64,000 nt of DNA from JBBQZO01 sp038207625 (lineage in GTDB: Bacteria; Pseudomonadota; Gammaproteobacteria; Burkholderiales; Burkholderiaceae_D): NCBI GenBank assembly GCA_038207625.1, contig JBBQZO010000017.1:1-64000 (forward strand), given 5' to 3'. The translations under genes were made by a program, and so were the position numbers. The first letter of the stretch is position 1, and each line of letters opens with the position of its first letter. The notes beneath the pieces are model-generated. The model did no database searches, was not told the origin of the DNA, and was given only the letters and a program-made list of their open reading frames with translations. Of this stretch, positions 42,536-51,170 are shown one piece after another.

Positions 42536-42550
42536 TGTAGCAGAACTACC
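42536..42550. promoter_or_regulatory. Candidate operator upstream of the GH133-like gene
   Basis: TGTAGCAGAACTACC matches 10 of 12 positions and lies 80 bp upstream of the chosen start at 42630, a suitable place for a repressor or activator of the two-gene unit. Confidence 0.55.
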
Positions 42551-42629
42551 TCTGACATACCAATTCAGACAAGAAAAATGTGCGTGTTGTATGACTACGG
42601 CCCGCGCCTTACACACAGGACACACTGAA

Positions 42630-44960
42630 ATGAGACAACTTTGCGCCACACTGGTGTTGGCCTTGACGCTGCCGCTGGCTTCGGCTGCCGATAAAAAACC
42701 CGGCGTCGATGCATTTTTCGATGCCATGGCGATCGACGTGGCCCCCGGCGAACAGGCACGCTTCGTGGTGGGCGACAACCTGGCCGGCTACTTCGAGGGA
42801 TATACCCAGAGCTACGCCAAGGGCGCCGGCTACCAGCTCAGCACGACGGCACTGTTCCAGGACTACGCCAGCTACCGCAACGGCCTGCGCAACGAGCGCA
42901 GTGACGCGGCCGAACAAGTGCTGCCCTACGGCCACCGGGCGCGCTTTCGCGACGGTGGCGACGAGGAAATGGCCTTGCTGTCGAAGCAGCGCGCGCTCGC
43001 CCTGCGCGTGAGCGCACCGAGCGCCAGCACGCTGGCCATCGACAGCCTGCTCGCGCTGCCGCTGGAGCGCTTCACCATCAGCCGGGTCGGCGAACTGGTG
43101 TTGCTCACGCCGCGCGATGGCGCCGCGCCCTTCATGGTGCTGGCGGCCGACCAGCCGGTCACGCTCACGCAAGCAGCGCCAACGGCACGGCCGGCGCTAA
43201 TGCTCACCAGCGTCCAGCCGGCCACCGAACTGACCGTGGTCGTCGCATTTGGCGACAGCGCCGACCAGGCCTGTGCGGGCGCGCGCGCGCTGGCGCACAC
43301 GCGCCCGATCGCCGCCGAACGCGCCGTCCTGTACGCAGCGCTCACCAACAGCTACCTGGCCACCGACGACGCGGCCTATAACAAGGCGCTGAACTGGGCC
43401 AAGGCGTCAAGCCGCATGTTCGTTGTCGAGGAGTTCGGCACCGGCATCTGGGCCGGCCTGCCGTGGTTTCGCGACAACTGGGGACGCGACACCTTCATTG
43501 CGCTGCCCGGCACGCTGCTGGTGTCGGGCCAGTTCGCGCAGGCGCGCGCGGTGCTGGCCAATTTTGCACGCTACCAGAACCTGCGCGAACCGCGCGAGGC
43601 GCAGTACGGGCGCATCCCGAACCGGGTCTCGCGCGGCGATATCATCTACAACAGCGTCGACGGCACGCCGTGGATGCTGCGCGAAGGTCTGGAATACATC
43701 CGCTACACGGGCGACAAGGCGTTTGCGGCAGAACTGTACCGGCTCGCACTGCCCTACTTCGACGGCGCGATCGCCAACGACGTCGATGCCGACGGCCTGC
43801 TGCGCCACGACGACGCTGACACCTGGATGGACGCGCGCATCGACAACCGCCAGCCGTGGTCGGCGCGCGGGCCGCGCGCCGTCGAGATCCAGGCGCTGTG
43901 GTATAGCGCCTTGCAAACGGGCGCCTATCTGGCCAGCGAGGCGGGCGACCAGGCCAGGGCGCAGCAATGGCGCGCGCTGGCGCGCACCGCGCAGGCCAGT
44001 TTTCTGCGTCTGTTCTGGGACGGCACCAGCATGGCCGACCGGCTGCGCGCCGACGCCAGCCGCGACACCAAGGTGCGCCCCAACCAGCTGATGCTGATCA
44101 CCATCCCGACGGACGAGTTCGTGCCCCGTGCGGTGCAGGCCAAGGTGCTCAAGAACGCCGTCTCGGAGCTGCTCTACCCCTACGGCATCGCGTCGCTGAG
44201 CCAGAACGATCCCTATTTTCATCCGCGCCACGAGAATCCCGCGCACTATCACAAGGACGCGGCCTACCACCAGGGCACGATCTGGGGCTGGAACGCCGGC
44301 TTTACGGTGGGCGCGCTCAACGAGTTCGGCTATCAGGATCTGGCCTGGCAACTGAGCCAGAACCTGGGCCAGCAGATACTGCACCTGGGCACGCTGGGCA
44401 CGATGAGCGAGCTGCTCGATGCGCTGCCGGACCAGCATGGTGCACTCAGGCCCTCGGGCACGTTTGCCCAATCGTGGAGCGTGGCCGAATACGCGCGCAA
44501 CGCCTACCAGGACTACGTGGGCTTTCACCCCGACCTGCTGGCCAACACGCTCGCTTTGCGTCCCGCCATCCCCGGCGCATGGCGCACCTTTCACGCCGAG
44601 CTGCCATTCGGGCAGGGCGAACAGCTGGTGCTCGACTTCGCGCGCACCCGCACGGGCCAGCGCTGGCTGCTTCATCTGAACGGCAACAGCGCGCGCACGC
44701 TTGAATTCACCGCGATGAATGCCGACAAGAGCCGCGCGCAACTGCACGTCGAGCTGATGCCGGGCAAGCCGGTCGTGCTCGATCTGGCCAACGGGCGCGC
44801 CACGCTCAATGGCAAGGCGCTGGCGTTGACGCCGGTGCAGGCGTCGTTCGCCGCCAGCATCGGCGAGCTGCATTTTCAGACGCCGGGCAACGGCCCTTTC
44901 CCTGTGCTGCAGGGTCGCGACGTACTGAAAGACATCATCTTGCGCAACGAATACCGCTAA
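42630..44960 (+). CDS. Secreted amylo-alpha-1,6-glucosidase (GH133-like debranching enzyme)
   Basis: A 776-residue protein starting at ATG 42630, with AGGA 11 nt upstream and a signal peptide (MRQLCATLVLALTLPLASA). The upstream open frame from 42414 lacks such features. The C-terminal half is an (alpha/alpha)6 barrel of the glycogen-debranching GDE_C type: LPWFRDNWGRDTFIALPG, DTWMDAR, YHQGTIWGWNAGF and GTMSELLD, with acidic residues in the first two as likely catalysts. Family members normally act in the cytoplasm on glycogen; the signal peptide places this one outside. It should remove alpha-1,6 glucosyl stubs from limit dextrins. The next gene is 20 bp downstream on the same strand. Confidence 0.88.
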   Translation: MRQLCATLVLALTLPLASAADKKPGVDAFFDAMAIDVAPGEQARFVVGDNLAGYFEGYTQSYAKGAGYQLSTTALFQDYASYRNGLRNERSDAAEQVLPYGHRARFRDGGDEEMALLSKQRALALRVSAPSASTLAIDSLLALPLERFTISRVGELVLLTPRDGAAPFMVLAADQPVTLTQAAPTARPALMLTSVQPATELTVVVAFGDSADQACAGARALAHTRPIAAERAVLYAALTNSYLATDDAAYNKALNWAKASSRMFVVEEFGTGIWAGLPWFRDNWGRDTFIALPGTLLVSGQFAQARAVLANFARYQNLREPREAQYGRIPNRVSRGDIIYNSVDGTPWMLREGLEYIRYTGDKAFAAELYRLALPYFDGAIANDVDADGLLRHDDADTWMDARIDNRQPWSARGPRAVEIQALWYSALQTGAYLASEAGDQARAQQWRALARTAQASFLRLFWDGTSMADRLRADASRDTKVRPNQLMLITIPTDEFVPRAVQAKVLKNAVSELLYPYGIASLSQNDPYFHPRHENPAHYHKDAAYHQGTIWGWNAGFTVGALNEFGYQDLAWQLSQNLGQQILHLGTLGTMSELLDALPDQHGALRPSGTFAQSWSVAEYARNAYQDYVGFHPDLLANTLALRPAIPGAWRTFHAELPFGQGEQLVLDFARTRTGQRWLLHLNGNSARTLEFTAMNADKSRAQLHVELMPGKPVVLDLANGRATLNGKALALTPVQASFAASIGELHFQTPGNGPFPVLQGRDVLKDIILRNEYR

Positions 44961-44980
44961 TTGCTCACCGACCGGATCCC

Positions 44981-47902
44981 ATGAAAAACCTCACCATACC
45001 TCTGACATGTTTGCTGCTCGGCGCGGCGCTGCAATCTGGCGGCGCAGAAGCGGCCGACGCCGCGCCGGCACCGGCACCGCAGGCGCTGTACATCCGCGGC
45101 GCCTTCAACGGCTGGGGCACCGACAATGCGCTGCGCTATCTGGGCAAGGGTATCTACCAGACCGACATCGTGATCAGCCCGGGCAACCACGCGTTCAAGG
45201 TGGGCGACAAGGACTGGCACGCGGAGTGGGTGCTCAACCCGAACGCGAGCATGACGCTGGCGCTGGCCACCGACTACCCGATGGACACCCATCCCGGCCC
45301 CGAGGACTACCTGTTCGTCAAAAAAACCGCCGCCTACACGTTTCGGCTGGACCTCTCCAACGCCGCCGTGCCGGTGCTGCGCGTGACGCGCGTGGACGCC
45401 GCCGCACTCGCGCCGCACGATCCACACGCCGGCCACGCGGCGCGCGCCGCGCTGACGTTTGCCACCTTCGACGGCCAGCGCGAGACGGCGCGCTTTTCCA
45501 GCCCCGACGCGGGCGCTGCGCTGCGCAGTTACGCGCAGTCGACGACCCAGCAGCTGCGCGACCCCGGTGCGCAATACGTCACCTATCAGGAAAGCGCCCA
45601 GCGGCCGCGCGTACGCAGCGGCAACCTCGCCTTCGACGCGCTGTTCGCGCTGGCCGGCGCCGAAATGGCGCAGGATTCGGTGCGCGAGATCCGCGACGGT
45701 AATTACAACGGCGGCGATCCGATCGCCTGCGACTGCTTCGAAACGGGCGAAAAATGGCATTACGTGTGGACCCGCGACCTGTCCTACGCGGCCACGCTGG
45801 GGCTGGCCATGCTGGACCCGCAGCGCACCGTCAATTCGCTCAATTTCAAGCTGTCCGGTTACCGCGCCGGCGTGCCCAGGCCGGCCAACGTGGCCGGCAG
45901 CGCGGACGGTTTGCAGATCATCCAGGACACCGGCAGCGGCGGCAGCTGGCCCGTCAGCACCGACCGGGTCAGCTGGGCGTTCGGCGCCGAGGAGGTGCTC
46001 AAGACGCTCGCGCCAGCGCAGCGCGCCGTGTTCGCCAAGCGCGCGCTGGCGGCGCTGAGCAACACCATCGAGAACGACCGGCTGGCCGCGTACGATGTCG
46101 CCTCGGGTCTGTACAGCGGCGAGCAATCGTTTCTCGACTGGCGCGACCAGAGCTATGCGGCGTGGATCGTCAACGACATCGCCAGCCTGGCCAGTTCGCG
46201 CGCGCTGTCGACCAACGTGGGCCACTACAAGGCCTTGACGCTGGCCGCCACGCTGGCGCGCGAGCAGCGCGATGCGGCGCGCGCCACCAAATACGACGGC
46301 TGGGCGCAAGCCTTGAAAGAGGCGATCAACACGCGCCTGTGGCTGCCCGACGCCGGCATGTACAGCAGCTTGACAGCGGCCCATTTCGACGGCGCGCCGC
46401 TGCACAAGTTTGACTGGCTGGGCCAGTCGCTGGCGATCCTGACAGGGGTGGCCGATCCGGCGCGCGCGCGCCAGATCCTGGCCCATTATCCGCACGGCCC
46501 GATGGGCGCGCCGGTGATCTATCCGCAGCAGCCCGACATGCCGATCTATCACAACCGCGCGATCTGGCCGTTCGTCACCGCCTACGGTTTGAAGGCGGCC
46601 GCGCTGGCCGGCAACGTCAGCGTGGCCGACGCCGCCTATGACACGCTGCTGCGCGGCGCGGCGCTCAATTTGTCGAACATGGAAAACCTCGAATGGCTGT
46701 CCGGCCAGCCGCTGCTGCTCGACGAGGCGCATCCGGGCTTGATCGGGCCGGTGATCAATTCGCGCCGCCAGCTATGGTCGGTCGGCGCCTACCTGGGCAT
46801 GGTGATCGGCGATGTGTTTGGCGTGGCCACCACCAAGGATGGCATCCGCTTGCGCCCTTTTGTCACCACCAAACTGCGTCGCGAGCAGTTCGGCCAGGCG
46901 CGCCAGATCACGCTGTCGGCGCTGCGCCTGCGCGACAAGCAGATCAGCGTCACCTTGCTGCTGCCGGCAGCGTCGGACGCGCCCGGCTATTACAGCGTGG
47001 CCGCGATCACCCAAAACGGCAAGCCAGTCGCAGCCGACATCGGCTGGAATGCACTGGCAGCGCACAGCCATATCGAGATCCGGCTGGGCGCAGTGCGCGC
47101 CGGCGAACAGGGCATCGTCCGCGTCAACGCCGAACCGGCCGCACAGAGCAGCGCCGTGTTCGGACCGCCTGAACCGGCATTGGTGCTAACGCGTGGCGAT
47201 GCGCGCGCCGTGACGCTGACGTTTGGTGCCGGCGCCGCCAACACCGTCTACAACGTGTACCGCGACGGCCAGCTGGTGGCGACGCGTCTGGCGCCGGGCA
47301 GCTGGATCGAGCGGGCCCCTGCGCCGGGCACTTGCTATGCGCTCGAGGCGCAGTTCGCCGACTCGGGCAACCGCAGCCACCACAGCGCGCCGCAGTGCGT
47401 CGATGGCGCTGTCGAAATTGCCGCCAGCGACGCGCGCGTGCGCGCGAACATCGGCCTGAGCGCACCCAATGCGCGTTTCGCGGCGCCGCACATCGCCGCA
47501 TGGGGCAAGCCGGGCGACAGCTTTAGCGTCAACGATATCGCGCTCGCCGAGGCGGGCAATTACCGCTTCCAGATCCACTATCACAATGCGGCCAACATGA
47601 TCAACCTGGGCATCAGCGGCGGCGTCAAATGGTTGAGCGTCTCCGATGCGGGCGGGCACGTGGTGGCCCAGGGCGTCGTGCAGCTGCCGCATGCGCGGGT
47701 GGAGAAATCGAATACGCCGACGGTGTATTCGACCCCGCTAGCGGCCAGCCTGCCAGCGGGCGTGTACCGGCTGGCGCTGTCGGACTTTTACAACATGAGC
47801 TACCTGGCCAGCAACGCCGGCTTCAGCGCCGCCGGAGGCGCTGGCGGGCCGGCCAACCAGTTCGACATTTACGGCGTGCGCGTGCAGCGCGCGCAGCCCT
47901 AA
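44981..47902 (+). CDS. Secreted six-hairpin glycosidase-like protein with N-terminal starch-binding-like domain
   Basis: A 973-residue exported protein (signal peptide MKNLTIPLTCLLLGAALQSGGAEA). Residues about 33-110 form a CBM-like E-set domain (IRGAFNGWGTDNALRYLGKG, NHAFKVGDKDW) as in pullulan/starch-binding modules. Residues about 190-640 form a six-hairpin (alpha/alpha)6 barrel: WHYVWTRDLSYAATLGLAML, GSGGSWPVSTDRVSWAFGAE, SFLDWRDQSYAAWIVND, NRAIWPFVTAYGL and MENLEWLSGQPLL. Two beta domains follow to about residue 970, the last like a carbohydrate-binding jelly roll. I cannot assign a CAZy family. Location downstream of a GH133-like gene in an amylolytic locus suggests alpha-glucan as substrate. 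Nothing else decides the reaction. Confidence 0.85.
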   Translation: MKNLTIPLTCLLLGAALQSGGAEAADAAPAPAPQALYIRGAFNGWGTDNALRYLGKGIYQTDIVISPGNHAFKVGDKDWHAEWVLNPNASMTLALATDYPMDTHPGPEDYLFVKKTAAYTFRLDLSNAAVPVLRVTRVDAAALAPHDPHAGHAARAALTFATFDGQRETARFSSPDAGAALRSYAQSTTQQLRDPGAQYVTYQESAQRPRVRSGNLAFDALFALAGAEMAQDSVREIRDGNYNGGDPIACDCFETGEKWHYVWTRDLSYAATLGLAMLDPQRTVNSLNFKLSGYRAGVPRPANVAGSADGLQIIQDTGSGGSWPVSTDRVSWAFGAEEVLKTLAPAQRAVFAKRALAALSNTIENDRLAAYDVASGLYSGEQSFLDWRDQSYAAWIVNDIASLASSRALSTNVGHYKALTLAATLAREQRDAARATKYDGWAQALKEAINTRLWLPDAGMYSSLTAAHFDGAPLHKFDWLGQSLAILTGVADPARARQILAHYPHGPMGAPVIYPQQPDMPIYHNRAIWPFVTAYGLKAAALAGNVSVADAAYDTLLRGAALNLSNMENLEWLSGQPLLLDEAHPGLIGPVINSRRQLWSVGAYLGMVIGDVFGVATTKDGIRLRPFVTTKLRREQFGQARQITLSALRLRDKQISVTLLLPAASDAPGYYSVAAITQNGKPVAADIGWNALAAHSHIEIRLGAVRAGEQGIVRVNAEPAAQSSAVFGPPEPALVLTRGDARAVTLTFGAGAANTVYNVYRDGQLVATRLAPGSWIERAPAPGTCYALEAQFADSGNRSHHSAPQCVDGAVEIAASDARVRANIGLSAPNARFAAPHIAAWGKPGDSFSVNDIALAEAGNYRFQIHYHNAANMINLGISGGVKWLSVSDAGGHVVAQGVVQLPHARVEKSNTPTVYSTPLAASLPAGVYRLALSDFYNMSYLASNAGFSAAGGAGGPANQFDIYGVRVQRAQP

Positions 47903-47939
47903 GCGCTGGCGCCGGCCGATCCGTCCGGCCGCGCGCGTG

Positions 47940-49658
47940 TCAGAAGGTTTCCCACTCGTCGTCCGGTGCGACGCTGGCCAGCCGGGGCGCAGCCTTGGGG
48001 GCCGCTTTGTTCGCCGCCCGGATCGGTGCATGGCGCGGCGCTGGCGCACGGTGCGCCACGCGCGCGGCCGGCGCCTCCTGCACGAAGTCGGGATGAATCT
48101 TGAAGATACTGACCGACTGCGCCAGGCTGGACGCTTGCTGGCGCATGGTGTCTGCTGCCGCGGCGGCCTCCTCGACCAGCGCCGCATTTTTTTGCGTGAC
48201 CGTATCCATCTGGGCGATCGAGTCGTTGATCTGGCCGATGCCGACATCCTGTTCGCCGCTGGCCACCGCGATGTCGCTGATGATCGCGCTGACCCGCTGC
48301 ACGCTGGCCACCACCTCGTCCATCGTCACGCCGGCCTGGCCGACCAGCTTGCTGCCGGCCTCGACCTGCTCGACCGAAGCGCCGATCAAAGCCTTGATTT
48401 CCTTGGCCGCGCCGGCGCTGCGCTGGGCCAGGTTGCGCACCTCGGAGGCGACGACGGCAAAACCGCGCCCCTGCTCGCCGGCGCGCGCCGCTTCCACGGC
48501 AGCGTTGAGCGCCAGGATATTGGTCTGGAATGCGATGCCGTCGATGACGCCAATGATGTCGACGATTTTGCGCGACGAGTCGTTGATCGAGCCCATCGTG
48601 TGTATCACCTGGGCCACCGCTTCGCCACCGCGCACCGCCACCGTCGAGGCGACGCCGGCCAGCTTGCTCGCTTCATTGGCGTTGTCGCCGTTTTGCTTGA
48701 CGGTCGCGGTGATCTGCTCCATCGCCGAGGCGGTCTCCTCGAGCGAACTGGCTTGCTGCTCGGTGCGGGCCGACAGTTCCTGGTTGCCGTCGGCGATTTC
48801 GCCGGACGCCAGCGCGATGGTGTCGGTGCCGGCGCGCACCTTGCCGACGATCTCGCCCAGGCTGTCGTGCATGGCCTTGAGCGCGTGCATCAGCACGCCG
48901 ATCTCGTCGCTGCCATGCACGTCGATATGCGAACTGAGGTCGCCCGAAGCCACCGTCTGCGCGATCAGCACGGCCTCGTTGAGGGGACGCACGATCGAAT
49001 TGGTGAGCCAGCACACGATCGCGATGCCCAGCACCAGCGTCACCAGCACGGTGCCGGCCATCTGCCAGGTGGTGCGCTGCTTGGCCGACACCATGGCGGC
49101 GCTCATCTCAACGCCCACCCGATGCGACTCGGTCTGGATGAAGGCCACGATCTCGTCGATCTTGGCGGTCGGTGGCCGGTCCATCCCCTTGACTGCCGCG
49201 TCAACCACGTGCGCGCTGTCGGCGTTGGCCTGGTCGAACTGGGCCAGCGCGTTCAGGTAGTTCACGCCCAGGTCGGCATGCAGCTTGAGCGCATCATCGA
49301 CCAGCGGCGTGTGCAGCGCCAGTTTGGCCAGCAGAAGATTAACCTTTTGCAGTTCGGCGCGGGTGGTCGCACCGCTCTTGTCGAAGGCGGCGCGGTATTT
49401 GTCGAACTGCGCCTTGTCATTGCCACGTAACAGAATGTTCTTCCACTCCTGCACCTGGATCTTGAATTCGACCTGGGCGCTGCGCGCCGTATCGACGGCG
49501 TCGGCCAGCGTGGCCGCCTGCTGCATCGCTTGCGCGCTGCGCGCATCGGTCGCGTTGAGCGCATTCCAGCCACCGAAACCGACCACCAGCAGCGCGATGA
49601 AAAAGAACGCGCCCATCAAGCACAGGCGCATTCCGATTTTGAGATTGGCGAGTTTCAT
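47940..49658 (-). CDS. Methyl-accepting chemotaxis protein with C-terminal CheR-binding pentapeptide
   Basis: A 572-residue chemoreceptor. ATG 49658 follows AGGAGCG; the longer frame does not. It has a first membrane helix MGAFFFIALLVVGFGGWNAL, a helical periplasmic ligand domain (about 40-190), a second membrane helix TVLVTLVLGIAIVCWLTNSIV, a HAMP domain and a signalling domain with the hairpin tip IIGVIDGIAFQTNILALNAA. The last five residues are EWETF, like the NWETF tether that docks CheR/CheB in E. coli Tar and Tsr. The ligand is unknown. It is not adjacent to other chemotaxis genes. Confidence 0.94.
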   Translation of the reverse strand: MKLANLKIGMRLCLMGAFFFIALLVVGFGGWNALNATDARSAQAMQQAATLADAVDTARSAQVEFKIQVQEWKNILLRGNDKAQFDKYRAAFDKSGATTRAELQKVNLLLAKLALHTPLVDDALKLHADLGVNYLNALAQFDQANADSAHVVDAAVKGMDRPPTAKIDEIVAFIQTESHRVGVEMSAAMVSAKQRTTWQMAGTVLVTLVLGIAIVCWLTNSIVRPLNEAVLIAQTVASGDLSSHIDVHGSDEIGVLMHALKAMHDSLGEIVGKVRAGTDTIALASGEIADGNQELSARTEQQASSLEETASAMEQITATVKQNGDNANEASKLAGVASTVAVRGGEAVAQVIHTMGSINDSSRKIVDIIGVIDGIAFQTNILALNAAVEAARAGEQGRGFAVVASEVRNLAQRSAGAAKEIKALIGASVEQVEAGSKLVGQAGVTMDEVVASVQRVSAIISDIAVASGEQDVGIGQINDSIAQMDTVTQKNAALVEEAAAAADTMRQQASSLAQSVSIFKIHPDFVQEAPAARVAHRAPAPRHAPIRAANKAAPKAAPRLASVAPDDEWETF

Positions 49659-49862
49659 TTGACCGCTCCTTGAACAACATGAACCGCAGCGCGTGACGGA
49701 CATCTCGGCAAGCCCGACGCCAGGAAAGCACAATCTGTTTGAAACGACAAGCATGTGCGTGCTGGCGGGCACACGGCTCACCGTATAGGATGCGCCATTG
49801 CAAGAAAAAAGCAATCGCTGATGCTCCCGTGCGCGCGCCAGCGTGGGCGGTACGCCCGCATA

Positions 49863-50390
49863 TCAACACGCCGCCCGCTCCGCCAAGTCGATGCTGTACA
49901 GATTGCTCTGGCGCTGTTCGCCGGCCAGCACCGTCAGCATATCGAAGCGAAAACCGAGCTTGCCCAACAATTGGTTCGAGCTGACGTTGTCGGGCGAGGT
50001 GATGGCCATCAGGCGTCGCATGCCCAGCGTGTCGCGCGCGTGCGCCAGCACGGTGCGGGCCGCTTCGATCGCATAGCCCTGGCCCCGGTGTTCGGGCAGG
50101 AAGGCATAGCCGATGTCGACCTCGGCGAGCGCGTCGCGCTTGATCAGGCCGCACAATCCCAGCGGCAGCCGGTCGGCGGCGCGCTCGACCAGGTACAGCG
50201 AAAAGCCCAGCTTTGCGTACATCGCGACGGGGCCGTCGGCGATCGCCTTGCGCGCCTGCTCGAGCGTGTGCACACCCCGGTCGCCGATGTTGCGTATCCA
50301 CGCCGGATCGTTTAGCAGCGCCAAATAAAACGGCGCGTCGCCCGGATCGACGCAGCGCAGGCGCAGGCGTTCGCTGTGCAGGATCGTCAT
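49863..50390 (-). CDS. GNAT acetyltransferase (RimJ/RimL-like)
   Basis: A 175-residue acetyltransferase of the Acetyltransf_3 type: it begins LHSERLRLRCVDPGD, contains the acetyl-CoA loop IGYAFLPEHRGQGYAIEA and ends after NVSSNQLLGKLGFRF. Members acetylate protein N-termini or small amines. It is 9 bp from the next acetyltransferase gene on the same strand, so the two are likely co-transcribed. Confidence 0.92.
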   Translation of the reverse strand: MTILHSERLRLRCVDPGDAPFYLALLNDPAWIRNIGDRGVHTLEQARKAIADGPVAMYAKLGFSLYLVERAADRLPLGLCGLIKRDALAEVDIGYAFLPEHRGQGYAIEAARTVLAHARDTLGMRRLMAITSPDNVSSNQLLGKLGFRFDMLTVLAGEQRQSNLYSIDLAERAAC

Positions 50391-50399
50391 CGCGCCGGC

Positions 50400-50927
50400 T
50401 CAGTCGGTCACGACCGGCCAGTTGGCGGCGTCGCTGAGCAATTGGTACATCACGTACACATCGACATAGCCGAGGCGGTGGTGGCGATACGCCTTGGGCA
50501 ACGTGCCGACGATGGCGAAGCCGAGCTTTTTCCACAGCACGACGGCGGCCACGTTGGTGCTGACGACAAAGTTGAACTGCATCGCCAGGAAGCCGTCGGC
50601 GCGCGCCTGCGCCAGGCAGTGCTGACCGAGCATCTGGCCGATGCCGATTCCCTGCGCGTGCGGACTGACCATGAACGAGGCATTGGCCACATGGTTGCCC
50701 AGGTCGGCCTGATTGGCGCTGAGCTTGTACATGCCCAGCAGGCGCTCATTGGCGTGCACCGCCACGTAACAGGCGATGCCATCGCCGAACCAGTAGCGGT
50801 GACAGCTGGCCTTGTCGGTGTCGGGCGCAAAATTGTAAGTTTCACCATCGGCCACGAGGGTGTGGAAAATGTCCCACATGGCGTCGAAGTCGGCCTCGTT
50901 GGCTGGGCGGATCAGGATGTCTTTCAC
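50400..50927 (-). CDS. GNAT acetyltransferase
   Basis: About 175 residues when started at GTG 50927 (VKDILIRPANEADFDAM). The frame continues upstream to 51005 without GNAT sequence. It has the loop VSPHAQGIGIGQMLGQH and the C-terminal VSTNVAAVVLWKKLGFAIVG, typical of Acetyltransf_1. Substrate unknown. It is first in the two-gene unit with the RimJ/L-like gene. Confidence 0.88.
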   Translation of the reverse strand: MKDILIRPANEADFDAMWDIFHTLVADGETYNFAPDTDKASCHRYWFGDGIACYVAVHANERLLGMYKLSANQADLGNHVANASFMVSPHAQGIGIGQMLGQHCLAQARADGFLAMQFNFVVSTNVAAVVLWKKLGFAIVGTLPKAYRHHRLGYVDVYVMYQLLSDAANWPVVTD

Positions 50928-51170
50928 GGCGGCCTCGGCGTGCGTGGATGGGGGCGGATACGGCGTAGTACGCGTTAGTCTAGCACCGTAAAATGCGCGC
51001 GTCACGACTCATCGTTTGGCATGGCAGTGCGCACATGGCGGGGCGTGCCGGCCGCCCAGGACAGATTTGTAACGTCTGGTTTCGCTGCATATTACCTGCA
51101 CAATTGAACAAGATACTCGTCTCCATGGCCTCGCTTGCAGGCCGCCACCAAGCTCTTCATGGACTCAACG

